DNA of 64,000 nt from NCBI RefSeq assembly GCF_001885905.1, contig NZ_JXKM01000001.1, positions 419,989-483,988 of the forward strand. Direction: 5' to 3'. The notes beneath the pieces are model-generated. The model was given only the letters and a program-made list of their open reading frames with translations, was not told where the DNA came from and searched no databases. Shown here one piece after another: positions 17,365-25,577 of this stretch. The stretch's first letter is position 1; each line of letters begins with the position of its first letter. The DNA is from Enterococcus devriesei. Its GTDB lineage: Bacteria > Bacillota > Bacilli > Lactobacillales > Enterococcaceae. A program made the position numbers and the translations under genes.

Positions 17365-18315
17365 ATGAACAATGAAAAAATAGCTATCCTCATTCCGTGT
17401 TATAACGAATCACTTACAATCAAGAAAGTAATCAATGATTTCCAAAAGGAGTTGCCGGAGGCTGATATCTATGTTTACGATAATAATTCAACAGATAATA
17501 CTTATGAGATTGCACAAAGCGCTGGTGCAATCGTAAAAAAAGAACCGCGACAAGGCAAGGGAAATGTGATTCGTCAAATGTTTTTCGATATTGAGGCTGA
17601 TTATTATTTAATGGTAGATGGCGATGACACTTATCCTGCTGAAAATGCTCAAGAAATGATTCAATCATTAAGAGAGGGAAGAGCAGATATGGTGATTGGT
17701 GATCGCTTATCTAACGGAACCTATTTTAGTGAAAACAAGCGGGCGTTTCATGATTTTGGTAATAATTTGGTTAAAAATTCGATTAATCGTTTGTATCAAG
17801 CAAACATAAAAGATGTGATGACAGGATATCGTGGATTTAACCGGATGTTTGTTAAAAGTTTTCCTGTGATGAGCTCGGGATTTCAGATTGAAACGGAGTT
17901 TACGATTCATGCATTAGATAAGCGGTTTAAATTAATTGAAATACCAATTGACTATCGCGATCGTCCAGAGGGCAGTGAATCGAAGTTAGACACGTATTCT
18001 GATGGGATAAAAGTTTTGCTGACTATCTTAAAAATGTTTAAGGATTATAAGCCGTTACTATTTTTTTCAATACTTAGTTTCATTTTCTTTGTGTTTGGCT
18101 TAATTTTTGGCATACCAGTGATTAATGAATTTATCCATACTGATTTTATTACAAAAATTCCTTCATCTATTCTTGCATCTGGACTGATGGTTTTTTCGTT
18201 ATTATTATTAGTTACAGGGCTAATTTTAGATACAGTCGTAACAAATACTAAAAAAGAATATGAATTGAATTTATATCGGTTATATGAAAAATATAATCAA
18301 ATAAGAAATCTATAA
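17365..18315 (+). CDS. GT2 glycosyltransferase with C-terminal membrane segments
   Basis: A 316-residue GT2 enzyme with ILIPCYNESLTI, YDNNSTDNT and the metal-binding DGDDTYP. Two strong membrane segments near the C-terminus (about 225-285) place it among polyprenyl-phosphate glycosyltransferases, though with a different catalytic-region flavour (GYRGFNRMF) from the gene at 16279. It stands alone between two terminators or promoters. The target is unknown; glycosylation of wall polymers or lipids is likely. Confidence 0.8.
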   Translation: MNNEKIAILIPCYNESLTIKKVINDFQKELPEADIYVYDNNSTDNTYEIAQSAGAIVKKEPRQGKGNVIRQMFFDIEADYYLMVDGDDTYPAENAQEMIQSLREGRADMVIGDRLSNGTYFSENKRAFHDFGNNLVKNSINRLYQANIKDVMTGYRGFNRMFVKSFPVMSSGFQIETEFTIHALDKRFKLIEIPIDYRDRPEGSESKLDTYSDGIKVLLTILKMFKDYKPLLFFSILSFIFFVFGLIFGIPVINEFIHTDFITKIPSSILASGLMVFSLLLLVTGLILDTVVTNTKKEYELNLYRLYEKYNQIRNL

Positions 18316-18340
18316 ATTCATTAACTAAATAAATTTTACA

Positions 18341-18369
18341 TTTCCCTCCTCTTTACTTTCATGTATAAT
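18341..18369 (+). promoter_or_regulatory. Probable mltG promoter
   Basis: A perfect TATAAT at 18364-18369 lies 17 bases after a weak -35 (TTTCCC, 18341-18346) and 37 bases before the TTG start. Confidence 0.5.
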
Positions 18370-18406
18370 GGTTAAAGTTATGACATGAAGTAAGGAGGAG
18401 TTGTTT

Positions 18407-20143
18407 TTGTCTGAGGATCAAAACCAACACTCAGAAGAGGGATCTTTTAAAGAACAGATTATGCGGGCTTTAGAAGAGGGTCGCAACAATCGTGATGTTG
18501 ATGCAACAAAAAAAACGCGAACTACGAATAGAACGTCTAAAAAAGAAGCGAAGAATAATGACGAAAATGATCTAGCATCGTCTTATGAGCGCTTATTTGG
18601 TAATAAGAAAAAGATGGATGAGAAAGCGGTAGCTAAGCAGTCTGAAATCACTGCTAAAGATACTCCTACAAAAGAGAGGGTTCCTTTAGTGGATAAAAGT
18701 GTTCCTTCAGCAACCGAATCTATTCCTAAATCCAGTGGACATTCTAAACGTGAGCTAAAGCAAGAAGAAAAAATTAAAAAAAATACGACTGCTGCGAAAG
18801 AACAGCAACGTGAGCCTTCCATAGAAGCAAGTAGGAAAGCTGGAGCAGTTTCTGCGGATTCAAAAAAGATGATGAATAGTAATCTATCAGCAGAAAACAA
18901 AGAAGGCAAAGCTAAAGAAACCTCAAAAACGAGTCAAATGAATGAAGAAGAACCATCGATCTTCCATCGAATTAGCGAAAAATTTGAGGAATTGCATCAT
19001 ATGGAAGATGACTATGAAGGTGATTTAAGTGAGGAGAGCAACTTGAAACGAGCAGAACGTCGCAAAGAAGATCGAGTCGTGCGAAAGATCGTTTATATTT
19101 TAACGATTGGTATTTTAATTGTTGCCGGAGTTTTAGCGATTTCTGGTTATAATTATGTGAGTGCCGGATTGAAGCCGCTTGATAGAAATGATAAAAAATT
19201 GGTACAAGTAGAGGTTCCTAGTGGATCGTCAAATCGTCAAATTGGTGATATCTTAGAAGATGGCGATGTCATTCGTGACGGCATGGTTTTCAACTTCTAT
19301 ACAAAATTTAAAAACCTAACGAATTTTCAGGCGGGCTATTATCAATTTTCGCCTAATATGACGTTGGATCAAATTAGTAAAGAATTGCAGCAAGGCGGCA
19401 GCGCCGAGCCACTGGATGACGCGTCTAAGTTAACGATTCCGGAAGGCTACGATGTCGATCAAATTGCGAGTCTTGTAGCGAAGAAAACGGACTTTAAGAA
19501 GGAAGATTTCATCAAGGTTATCAAAGATGATAAATTCTTTGATCAATTAAAAGCTCAGTATCCTGATTTATTAACCGATGCTGGCAATGCTAAAGATGTT
19601 CGTTATCGTTTAGAGGGTTATCTATTCCCAGCGACATATAATGTTCATAAGAGTAAGAGTCTTGAAGATCTAGTGACTCAGATGGTTGATACAACCAATC
19701 AAGTATTGACACCTTATTATAGTCAAATCAAGGAAAAAGGCATGACAGTTCAAGAGGTTATGACCTTAGCATCACTTGTGGAAAAAGAAGGGGTCACTCA
19801 ATCAGACCGTAAGAATATCGCGCAAGTCTTCTTTAATCGGATCGCGACAGGGATGCCGTTGCAATCAGATATTTCGATTCTTTATGCGTTAGGTGAACAC
19901 AAAGAGTTTGTTTACAACAAAGATTTGGAAGTTGATTCTCCATACAACTTATATAAGAATACCGGTTATGGACCTGGTCCGTTCGATAATCCAAGTCAGG
20001 AAGCTATTTTAGCGGTTCTTGATCCGACTGATAATGATTATGTTTACTTTGTTGCAGATATTTCGACTGGAAAAGTTTATTATGCGAAGACGTATGAAGA
20101 ACATATGGAATTAGTTGAAAAATATGTCAATAAAGATAAATAA
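18407..20143 (+). CDS. mltG: Endolytic murein transglycosylase MltG
   Basis: MltG cuts nascent glycan strands and acts with the elongation and septal machinery. The start is TTG at 18407, eight bases after AAGGAGG; the upstream in-frame TTG is too close. The first ~220 residues are cytoplasmic, charged and of low complexity (Lys, Glu, Ser, Thr), an extension seen in Lactobacillales but absent from the E. coli protein. One membrane helix lies at about 227-246. The YceG domain follows, with the catalytic-region VEKE near residue 459 and FFNRIATGMPLQSD. At 578 residues it is long but typical for the order. It stands just upstream of greA, an arrangement common in Firmicutes. Confidence 0.93.
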   Translation: MSEDQNQHSEEGSFKEQIMRALEEGRNNRDVDATKKTRTTNRTSKKEAKNNDENDLASSYERLFGNKKKMDEKAVAKQSEITAKDTPTKERVPLVDKSVPSATESIPKSSGHSKRELKQEEKIKKNTTAAKEQQREPSIEASRKAGAVSADSKKMMNSNLSAENKEGKAKETSKTSQMNEEEPSIFHRISEKFEELHHMEDDYEGDLSEESNLKRAERRKEDRVVRKIVYILTIGILIVAGVLAISGYNYVSAGLKPLDRNDKKLVQVEVPSGSSNRQIGDILEDGDVIRDGMVFNFYTKFKNLTNFQAGYYQFSPNMTLDQISKELQQGGSAEPLDDASKLTIPEGYDVDQIASLVAKKTDFKKEDFIKVIKDDKFFDQLKAQYPDLLTDAGNAKDVRYRLEGYLFPATYNVHKSKSLEDLVTQMVDTTNQVLTPYYSQIKEKGMTVQEVMTLASLVEKEGVTQSDRKNIAQVFFNRIATGMPLQSDISILYALGEHKEFVYNKDLEVDSPYNLYKNTGYGPGPFDNPSQEAILAVLDPTDNDYVYFVADISTGKVYYAKTYEEHMELVEKYVNKDK

Positions 20144-20160
20144 ACAATTTACAATACAGT

Positions 20161-20219
20161 AATTACGTGGTAATCTTTTGTGGATTAAATCTATAAAGGA
20201 TTACCTTTCGTAATTTTGT
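20161..20219 (+). other. Two-step hairpin between mltG and greA
   Basis: AATTACG (20161-20167) pairs with CGTAATT (20209-20215), and inside it GGTAATC (20169-20175) pairs with GATTACC (20199-20205). Only a weak T-tail follows. It may be a leaky terminator or the greA leader. Confidence 0.6.
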
Positions 20220-20238
20220 TGATTGAAGGAGAAGAAAA

Positions 20239-20718
20239 ATGGTAGAAAAAGCATATCCAATGACTCTAGAAGGGAAAGAAAAGCTAGAGCAGGAATTAGA
20301 AGAATTGAAAACAGTAAAACGTGGTGAGATCATCGAGAGAATTAAAATTGCTCGCAGTTTTGGCGACTTATCAGAGAACTCTGAATATGAATCGGCTAAA
20401 GATGAACAAGCCTTTGTTGAAGGACGTATTGTAACTTTAGAAAATATGATCCGTTTTGCAGAAATTATTGATAACGAAAACGTCGATTCAGATGAAATCT
20501 CGATCGGTAAAACAGTTACGTTTGTTGAGTTACCGGATGACGAAGAAGAAGAATATACAATCGTCGGTAAAGCGGAAGCAGATCCGTTGACTGGTAAAAT
20601 CTCAAATGATTCACCAATCGCGCAAGCATTGATTGGCAAGAGTGTTGGCGATGTCGTAACGATCGCAACACCAGGTGGAAACATGGATGTCAAGATCGTC
20701 AAGGTCGAACAAAACTAA
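20239..20718 (+). CDS. greA: Transcription elongation factor GreA
   Basis: Rescues backtracked RNA polymerase by stimulating transcript cleavage. The 159-residue length is standard. The N-terminal coiled coil carries the acidic tip ([16 protein letters not shown]) with the Asp/Glu pair that acts in the secondary channel, and the C-terminal FKBP-like domain ends in [16 protein letters not shown] follows GGAGAAG. A strong terminator follows. Confidence 0.97.
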   Translation: MVEKAYPMTLEGKEKLEQELEELKTVKRGEIIERIKIARSFGDLSENSEYESAKDEQAFVEGRIVTLENMIRFAEIIDNENVDSDEISIGKTVTFVELPDDEEEEYTIVGKAEADPLTGKISNDSPIAQALIGKSVGDVVTIATPGGNMDVKIVKVEQN

Positions 20719-20727
20719 GACTATTAG

Positions 20728-20754
20728 AGAGACGCTAGCCGTCTCTTTTATTTT
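20728..20754 (+). terminator. greA terminator
   Basis: AGAGACG (20728-20734) pairs with CGTCTCT (20740-20746), with a 5-nt loop and T-rich tail. The structured repeat element begins at once after it. Confidence 0.85.
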
Positions 20755-20862
20755 GCGAGTTTTTCTCCTTGCTTTAGCAAGTTAGAAAAATCGTATGCGT
20801 ACGAAACTAAACAGTTTTCCATTTCTTGAAAAAGTATTTAATAAAATGTGCTAGTTGTCAGT
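20755..20862 (+). repeat. Structured intergenic repeat element, copy 1
   Basis: Begins with GCGAG, then a hairpin (TTTTTCT 20760-20766 with AGAAAAA 20784-20790; inner TTGC/GCAA with loop TTTA), then a second stem-loop TCGTA-TGCG-TACGA (20791-20804). An A+T-rich stretch follows, then GCTAGTTGTCAGT at 20850-20862. A second copy at 63675-63785 keeps the ends and the fold while changing paired bases. Function unknown. Confidence 0.8.
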
Positions 20863-20931
20863 GTTTTTTTCAATTATAAAATGCAAACGATTTATTTGGC
20901 TCTACTGAAAGATAGAGCTTCAAGCGTTTAG

Positions 20932-20963
20932 TCGGAATCGCTTAGGTTGCGACTTAAGACCGA
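20932..20963 (+). promoter_or_regulatory. Candidate operator upstream of liaFSR
   Basis: TCGG-AA-TCGC and GCGA-CTTAAGA-CCGA form an interrupted inverted repeat, and the right half contains GACTTAAGAC, itself nearly palindromic. LiaR activates its own operon in enterococci, so a LiaR site is expected here. The match to a LiaR consensus is not verified. Confidence 0.35.
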
Positions 20964-21027
20964 TAGTATTCTTCGAAGAAAGAAAGTAGAATAAATGTAA
21001 ATAAAAAGGTTGGGAGGGGATAATAGA

Positions 21028-21750
21028 ATGAAAAATCCATGGCGCTTTTTCATTGTGATTGAAGCCCTGCTTGCAATTTTCTTACTATGGCAGTTATCTG
21101 CAAACCCAGCGATGCTGATTATGCTGATTTTTGGTGCATTGAACATTTATTGGGCATTAAGAAAAGATCGACGTAAAAAATTTCAATTAATTTTAGGTTC
21201 GGTTATTTTGATCATCTGCTTAGTCAATAGTCCGGCGACTTGGCTAATGTTGATTTTTGCGGTTCTCTTTTTAGGACTGAAAGGTTTTGAAGTCGCAGGA
21301 ATTTCCATGCCGAATCACTCTTTCAAAAATAAAAAAAGTATTGTAATGGTAGAAACGACAGAACCTGTCGGTCATAACGGTGAGCGAAAAAAACAAAGTT
21401 GGATCGGCAATGATCGGATTGGCACGCAAGTTTTTGAATGGGACGATATCAATGTCGCGATTTTAGCCGGTGATACAATCGTTGACTTGGGGAATACTTT
21501 ATTACCAAAGGAAGATAGTATTGTGATCGTTCGTAAAGGCTTTGGTCGGACACGGATTTTGGTTCCATATGGTGTCGGGGTTCTTTTTGAACATGCCACT
21601 TTGTATGGTAAGGTGGACTTTGAGGATGACCAACAGGTTCTACGCAATGAAACATTGAAAATGTATAGCGAGGATTATGATGAAAGTGCGCGGCGTTTGA
21701 AGATCGTCACGAATACACTCGTTGGAGATGTCGAGGTGATTCGTGTATGA
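21028..21750 (+). CDS. liaF: LiaF, negative modulator of the LiaSR cell-envelope stress system
   Basis: A 240-residue membrane protein: four hydrophobic segments in the first ~95 residues, then the LiaF C-terminal domain with repeated beta-strand motifs (VEVIRV end). LiaF holds the sensor kinase LiaS inactive until cell-wall or membrane damage occurs. In enterococci changes in liaFSR are tied to daptomycin tolerance. ATG at 21028 is chosen because GGGAGGGG lies 8 bases upstream; an earlier TTG overlaps that site. The stop overlaps liaS by four bases. Confidence 0.93.
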   Translation: MKNPWRFFIVIEALLAIFLLWQLSANPAMLIMLIFGALNIYWALRKDRRKKFQLILGSVILIICLVNSPATWLMLIFAVLFLGLKGFEVAGISMPNHSFKNKKSIVMVETTEPVGHNGERKKQSWIGNDRIGTQVFEWDDINVAILAGDTIVDLGNTLLPKEDSIVIVRKGFGRTRILVPYGVGVLFEHATLYGKVDFEDDQQVLRNETLKMYSEDYDESARRLKIVTNTLVGDVEVIRV

Positions 21751-22847
21751 TGGGGAAGTATTCCCGTTTACAAATCTCACTCTATTCTGGATTGGTCTCT
21801 TTCTTACTGATCTTGACGACGCTATTCTTGTACATGTATGCCATCGGTAAGAAGCAGATGATTGCACAGCTTTTTGCGGCGCGAGTGTTCTATATTCCGT
21901 TATTCATTCATATTATCGTGATTGCTTTGACGGTTAGTGGCGTAGTTTATTTTTTAGTGACTTTTTTAGAAAAAAGACAGCTAGGAAAAATCGAAGAGAA
22001 ACTTCAAAGTTTAGCTTCTGGAAACTATGAGCAGCCCTTCTTAGATGTAAAAATTTCGCAAAATCAAGAAATGCTTTTAGTCGATCACGATATCAAGCGA
22101 ATCAAAGAAAAATTGGTTAGTATGTCGCGGGAGTTGCAGCAATTAAGCAGCTTGCCTCAAATGGTGGACGGGACGACACGGGAAAAGATTCTTGAAGAAG
22201 AACGGCATCGATTGGCGCGGGAGCTCCACGACTCCGTTTCTCAGCAGCTGTTTGCGGCCATGATGATGATGTCTGCGTTAAATGAGCAATCTCAGCAATC
22301 TGAAGAGTTGGAGCCCTACAAAAAGCAGTTGGCAATGGTAGCGGATATTATCAATGCAGCTCAGTCTGAAATGCGTGCATTATTGCTACATTTGCGGCCA
22401 ATCAGTTTAGAAGGCAAGAGTCTAAGACAAGGGATCGAGCAATTATTAAAGGAATTACAAACGAAAATTCAAATCCAATTGAAATGGGATGTACAGGATA
22501 TTCAGGTTTCTGCTAGCATTGAGGATCAATTATTCCGCGTTGTCCAGGAGCTATTATCCAACACCTTGCGTCATGCTAAGGCGAATGAATTGGAAGTCTA
22601 TTTGAAGATCGTTGGTCAAAATATTTTGTTGCGAGTCATTGATGACGGGGTCGGCTTTGAAGAAAAAGATGAACATGCAGGTAGCTACGGTTTACGAAAT
22701 ATTCGTGAACGAATCGCCGGTGTAGGTGGTTCAACGAAGATAATCAGCTTTAAAGGTCAAGGAACCAGCATCGAGATCAAAGTTCCGGTAGTGAAGGATG
22801 CTGCCGCTTTTTTAGAAAAGGGTGTTCCCGCAGGATCACCTGACTAG
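21747..22847 (+). CDS. liaS: LiaS sensor histidine kinase
   Basis: A 366-residue NarL-type histidine kinase. Two membrane segments (about 8-32 and 46-73) flank a very short outside loop, the intramembrane-sensing layout. A HAMP-like linker is followed by the HisKA_3 box LARELHDSVSQQLFA with phospho-acceptor His161. The ATP-binding domain carries DDGVGF and GSYGLRNIRERI. Starts at ATG overlapping the liaF stop. Phosphorylates LiaR. Confidence 0.94.
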   Translation: MMGKYSRLQISLYSGLVSFLLILTTLFLYMYAIGKKQMIAQLFAARVFYIPLFIHIIVIALTVSGVVYFLVTFLEKRQLGKIEEKLQSLASGNYEQPFLDVKISQNQEMLLVDHDIKRIKEKLVSMSRELQQLSSLPQMVDGTTREKILEEERHRLARELHDSVSQQLFAAMMMMSALNEQSQQSEELEPYKKQLAMVADIINAAQSEMRALLLHLRPISLEGKSLRQGIEQLLKELQTKIQIQLKWDVQDIQVSASIEDQLFRVVQELLSNTLRHAKANELEVYLKIVGQNILLRVIDDGVGFEEKDEHAGSYGLRNIRERIAGVGGSTKIISFKGQGTSIEIKVPVVKDAAAFLEKGVPAGSPD

Positions 22848-22914
22848 TTGGCTTAGTTAGGTGTCCGAGATCAGCAAATTATGTGTTAAAAGAATACGAA
22901 CAAGGAGGCAGAGG

Positions 22915-23547
22915 ATGATACGAGTGTTACTAGTGGATGATCACGAGATGGTTCGTTTAGGCGTTTCTTCTTATTTATCCATCCAGAATGATATAGAAGT
23001 TGTTGGGGAAGCGGAGAATGGTGAAGAAGGCTATGAGAAAGCGCTGGCTCTTCGACCGGATGTGATCCTGATGGATTTAGTCATGGAAGTCATGGACGGT
23101 ATCGAGTCCACCAAAAAAATCTTAAAGGATTGGTCAGACGCCAAAATTCTGATCGTAACTAGCTTCATTGATGATGAAAAGGTCTATCCAGCAATTGAGG
23201 CGGGGGCCTCAGGCTATCTATTGAAAACCTCAACGGCCCATGAGATCGCGAATGCAATTCGAGCGACCTTCAAAGGGGAGCGGGTTTTAGAACCAGAAGT
23301 GACGACTAAGATGATGGAACAGCTTTCCAATCGTAATCGCCATGTCCTTCATGAAGAACTAACCAATCGGGAGCAAGAAATTTTACTCTTGATTGCCCAA
23401 GGAATGAGCAATCAAGAAATTGCTGATGAATTGTTTATTACTTTGAAAACCGTAAAAACACATGTTTCTAATATTTTGGCTAAGCTAGAAGTTGAGGATC
23501 GCACACAAGCCGCAATCTATGCCTTTAAACACGGGTTGATAAAATAG
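22915..23547 (+). CDS. liaR: LiaR response regulator
   Basis: A 210-residue NarL/FixJ regulator. The receiver domain has the acidic pair at residues 8-9, phospho-acceptor Asp54 in LMDLVM and a Lys in the usual late position. The LuxR-type helix-turn-helix is [14 protein letters not shown] through [16 protein letters not shown]. The ATG is chosen because AAGGAGG at 22902-22908 lies six bases upstream; a longer in-frame version from 22861 lacks a site. Third gene of liaFSR. Confidence 0.95.
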   Translation: MIRVLLVDDHEMVRLGVSSYLSIQNDIEVVGEAENGEEGYEKALALRPDVILMDLVMEVMDGIESTKKILKDWSDAKILIVTSFIDDEKVYPAIEAGASGYLLKTSTAHEIANAIRATFKGERVLEPEVTTKMMEQLSNRNRHVLHEELTNREQEILLLIAQGMSNQEIADELFITLKTVKTHVSNILAKLEVEDRTQAAIYAFKHGLIK

Positions 23548-23582
23548 AGGGTTCATCTCTGTTTTATTAACCCGCTCTTTGT
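23546..23582 (+). terminator. Weak terminator after liaR
   Basis: AGAGGGTT (23546-23553) pairs imperfectly with AACCCGCTCT (from 23569), with a short T-rich tail. Confidence 0.35.
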
Positions 23583-23649
23583 TATACTTAAAAAGACATC
23601 GTGAACAGAGAGTGCTGAATTCACGAAAAAGAATAATAGGAGAGAGCGC

Positions 23650-24315
23650 ATGAAACAAAGTTTTGCAATTATTGGATTGGGAAGATTTGGTGGTAGTATT
23701 TGTCGGACTTTGATCGAATCAGGGCAAGAAGTTTTGGCCATTGATAGTAGTGAGGATCGAGTAAACGAATATATGAATATCGCGACCCATACGGTTGTGG
23801 CGAACGCACAAGACGAAATGACATTGCGTTCTTTAGGAATTCGAAATTTTGATCATGTCATCGTAGCGATTGGTGAAGATATTCAAGCCAGTATCTTAGT
23901 CACGTTAATGGTCAAGGAGATGGGTGTGCCCAATATTTTGGCAAAGGCCCAAAACGAGTACCATGCGCGTGTACTGGAAAAGATTGGCGCGGATCGCGTC
24001 GTTCATCCGGAGCGAGATATGGGGCAGCGGATTGCTCATAATTTAGTTTCTAAAAATATTTTAGACTATTTAGAGTTGTCCGACGAATTTTCTTTGGCGG
24101 AAATTAATGTAACCAATCGAAAATTCTATGGCAAAACGTTAGACGAGCTAGATTTTCGTCAGCGTTTTGGCTTAAATATTGTCGCCATTCGTCGGGACAA
24201 ACAAGATCCGATTGTCGCACCTGCGGCGGACGAAGTCGTTCAAAAGGACGATCATTTGGTGGTAATCGGCCGCGATGAAGATGTCGATTATTTAGACGAG
24301 AAAATGAATGGATAG
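23650..24315 (+). CDS. ktrA: KtrA/TrkA-type potassium channel regulatory subunit
   Basis: A 221-residue RCK protein. The N-terminal Rossmann domain has GLGRFGGSI (nucleotide/c-di-AMP-type ligand fold), with Asp at the end of strand 2 (LAIDSS). The TrkA_C domain forms the last ~80 residues. It gates a KtrB-like K+ channel from the cytoplasm. No ktrB is next to it in this window, so it pairs with a distant channel gene. ATG follows AGGAGAGAG. Confidence 0.9.
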   Translation: MKQSFAIIGLGRFGGSICRTLIESGQEVLAIDSSEDRVNEYMNIATHTVVANAQDEMTLRSLGIRNFDHVIVAIGEDIQASILVTLMVKEMGVPNILAKAQNEYHARVLEKIGADRVVHPERDMGQRIAHNLVSKNILDYLELSDEFSLAEINVTNRKFYGKTLDELDFRQRFGLNIVAIRRDKQDPIVAPAADEVVQKDDHLVVIGRDEDVDYLDEKMNG

Positions 24316-24325
24316 GTGAGTAGTG

Positions 24326-24619
24326 ATGAAATTAACGATAACCTCGAAAGCACAAGCTTGGTTTAAACAAGAGCTTGAACTAGCTGAAGGTCAAGGTATT
24401 AAATTTTATGGAAAAGTTTATGGCAAGACACAGGTTCATGATGGCTTTTCTGTTGGTATGGCGGTGGACACACCGGAAAGCCCATTAATTGAAGAAAATG
24501 TTAATGGTATGCTGTTTTTTATTGAAGAAGCAGATGAGTGGTTTTTTAAAGGCTATGATCTAGTGGTTGATTACGATGAAGAATTAGATGAGCCGAAGTA
24601 TGAGTTTAACCAAGCTTAG
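24326..24619 (+). CDS. HesB/IscA-like family protein without cysteines
   Basis: A 97-residue protein with the HesB-like fold pattern (ITSKAQAWFKQEL at the start, GFSVGMAVDTPE in the middle), like B. subtilis YneR. There is no cysteine in the whole sequence, so it cannot bind an iron-sulfur cluster as classic A-type carriers do. ATG is placed six bases after TAGGTGAG. It lies between ktrA and a GtrB-like gene with short spacers, probably in one transcript. Role unknown. Confidence 0.8.
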   Translation: MKLTITSKAQAWFKQELELAEGQGIKFYGKVYGKTQVHDGFSVGMAVDTPESPLIEENVNGMLFFIEEADEWFFKGYDLVVDYDEELDEPKYEFNQA

Positions 24620-24630
24620 GAGTGACCTGA

Positions 24631-25563
24631 ATGCTATCAATAATAGTCCCTTGCTTCAATGAAGAGGAAGCCATTCCGCTTTTTTTCGTCGAGATGGAAC
24701 GAGTAAATCAATCTGTAATTCATGACTTTGAGTATATTTTTATTAATGATGGCTCTAGCGATCGAACGTTAGAAAAGTTACGCGAGTTAGCACGAATGCA
24801 TCCCAATGTCCGATACATTTCTTTTTCCAGAAATTTTGGCAAAGAAGCTGCTCTATATGCTGGTTTGCAAGCATCAAAAGGCGAACTAGTTACTGTGATG
24901 GATGTTGACTTGCAGGATCCTCCTGAACTTCTGCCGCGTATGATCGAAATGATCGAAACCTCTGATATCGACTGTGTAGGAACACGTCGAGCCGATCGAA
25001 TAGGTGAACCGTCGATAAGGAGTTTCTTTGCCAAAAAATTCTATCAGTTAATTAATCGGATCAGCGATACGGAAATGGTGGATGGTGCGCGGGATTATCG
25101 TTTGATGACTCGTCAAATGGTGGATGCAGTGTTGGAGTTGACGGAACACAATCGTTTTTCGAAGGGCTTATTTAGTTGGGTAGGCTTTAAGACAGAATAC
25201 ATCTCTTTCGAAAATCGTGAACGAACGGTTGGTGAAACGTCATGGTCTTTTTGGAAATTATTCAACTATTCGATTGACGGAATCGTTAATTTTTCTGATG
25301 CTCCATTAAACATCGCTTCTTTTGTCGGTGCCTTTTCTTGCGTCGCTTCAGGCATTGCAATGCTGTTTATCATTATTCGCGCCTTGGTCTTTGGTGATCC
25401 TACCGCAGGCTGGCCATCGCTCGTGACGATCATTCTTTTTATCGGTGGCGTACAGCTCTTGTGTATTGGCATCATCGGGAAATACATTGGAAAGATTTTC
25501 ATGGAGACTAAGAAGCGTCCTGTCTATATTGTGAAGGAAACCGAAAAAAAGTTGGACGACTAG
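24631..25563 (+). CDS. GtrB/CsbB-like polyprenyl-phosphate glycosyltransferase
   Basis: A 310-residue GT2 enzyme: SIIVPCFNEEEAI, NDGSSDRT, the DVDLQDPP metal motif, RDYRLM, and two C-terminal membrane segments (about 228-295). It makes undecaprenyl-phosphate-linked sugar, typically glucose or GlcNAc, for decoration of wall or membrane polymers outside the cell. A GtrA-like protein is encoded at 27589 and could act as the partner flippase. Stop codon lies inside the terminator stem. Confidence 0.87.
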   Translation: MLSIIVPCFNEEEAIPLFFVEMERVNQSVIHDFEYIFINDGSSDRTLEKLRELARMHPNVRYISFSRNFGKEAALYAGLQASKGELVTVMDVDLQDPPELLPRMIEMIETSDIDCVGTRRADRIGEPSIRSFFAKKFYQLINRISDTEMVDGARDYRLMTRQMVDAVLELTEHNRFSKGLFSWVGFKTEYISFENRERTVGETSWSFWKLFNYSIDGIVNFSDAPLNIASFVGAFSCVASGIAMLFIIIRALVFGDPTAGWPSLVTIILFIGGVQLLCIGIIGKYIGKIFMETKKRPVYIVKETEKKLDD

Positions 25564-25577
25564 TCCAACTTTTTTTA
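25544..25577. terminator. Bidirectional terminator between convergent genes
   Basis: AGTTGGAC (25550-25557) pairs with GTCCAACT (25563-25570), flanked by A7 and T7. It overlaps the GtrB-like stop codon and serves the convergent dehydrogenase gene too. Confidence 0.88.

Larger units (their letters stand above)
20719..21027. other. 309-bp gap between greA and liaF
   Basis: Holds the greA terminator, repeat element copy 1, a hairpin GCTCTA/TAGAGC (20899-20904 with 20913-20918) and an interrupted palindrome at 20932-20963 that may be an operator. No credible gene on either strand. Confidence 0.8.

Noticed and set aside
20163-20702. 179-codon open frame antisense to greA
   Set aside because: greA on the plus strand is certain; the antisense frame is Ser-rich with no recognisable motif or start site.
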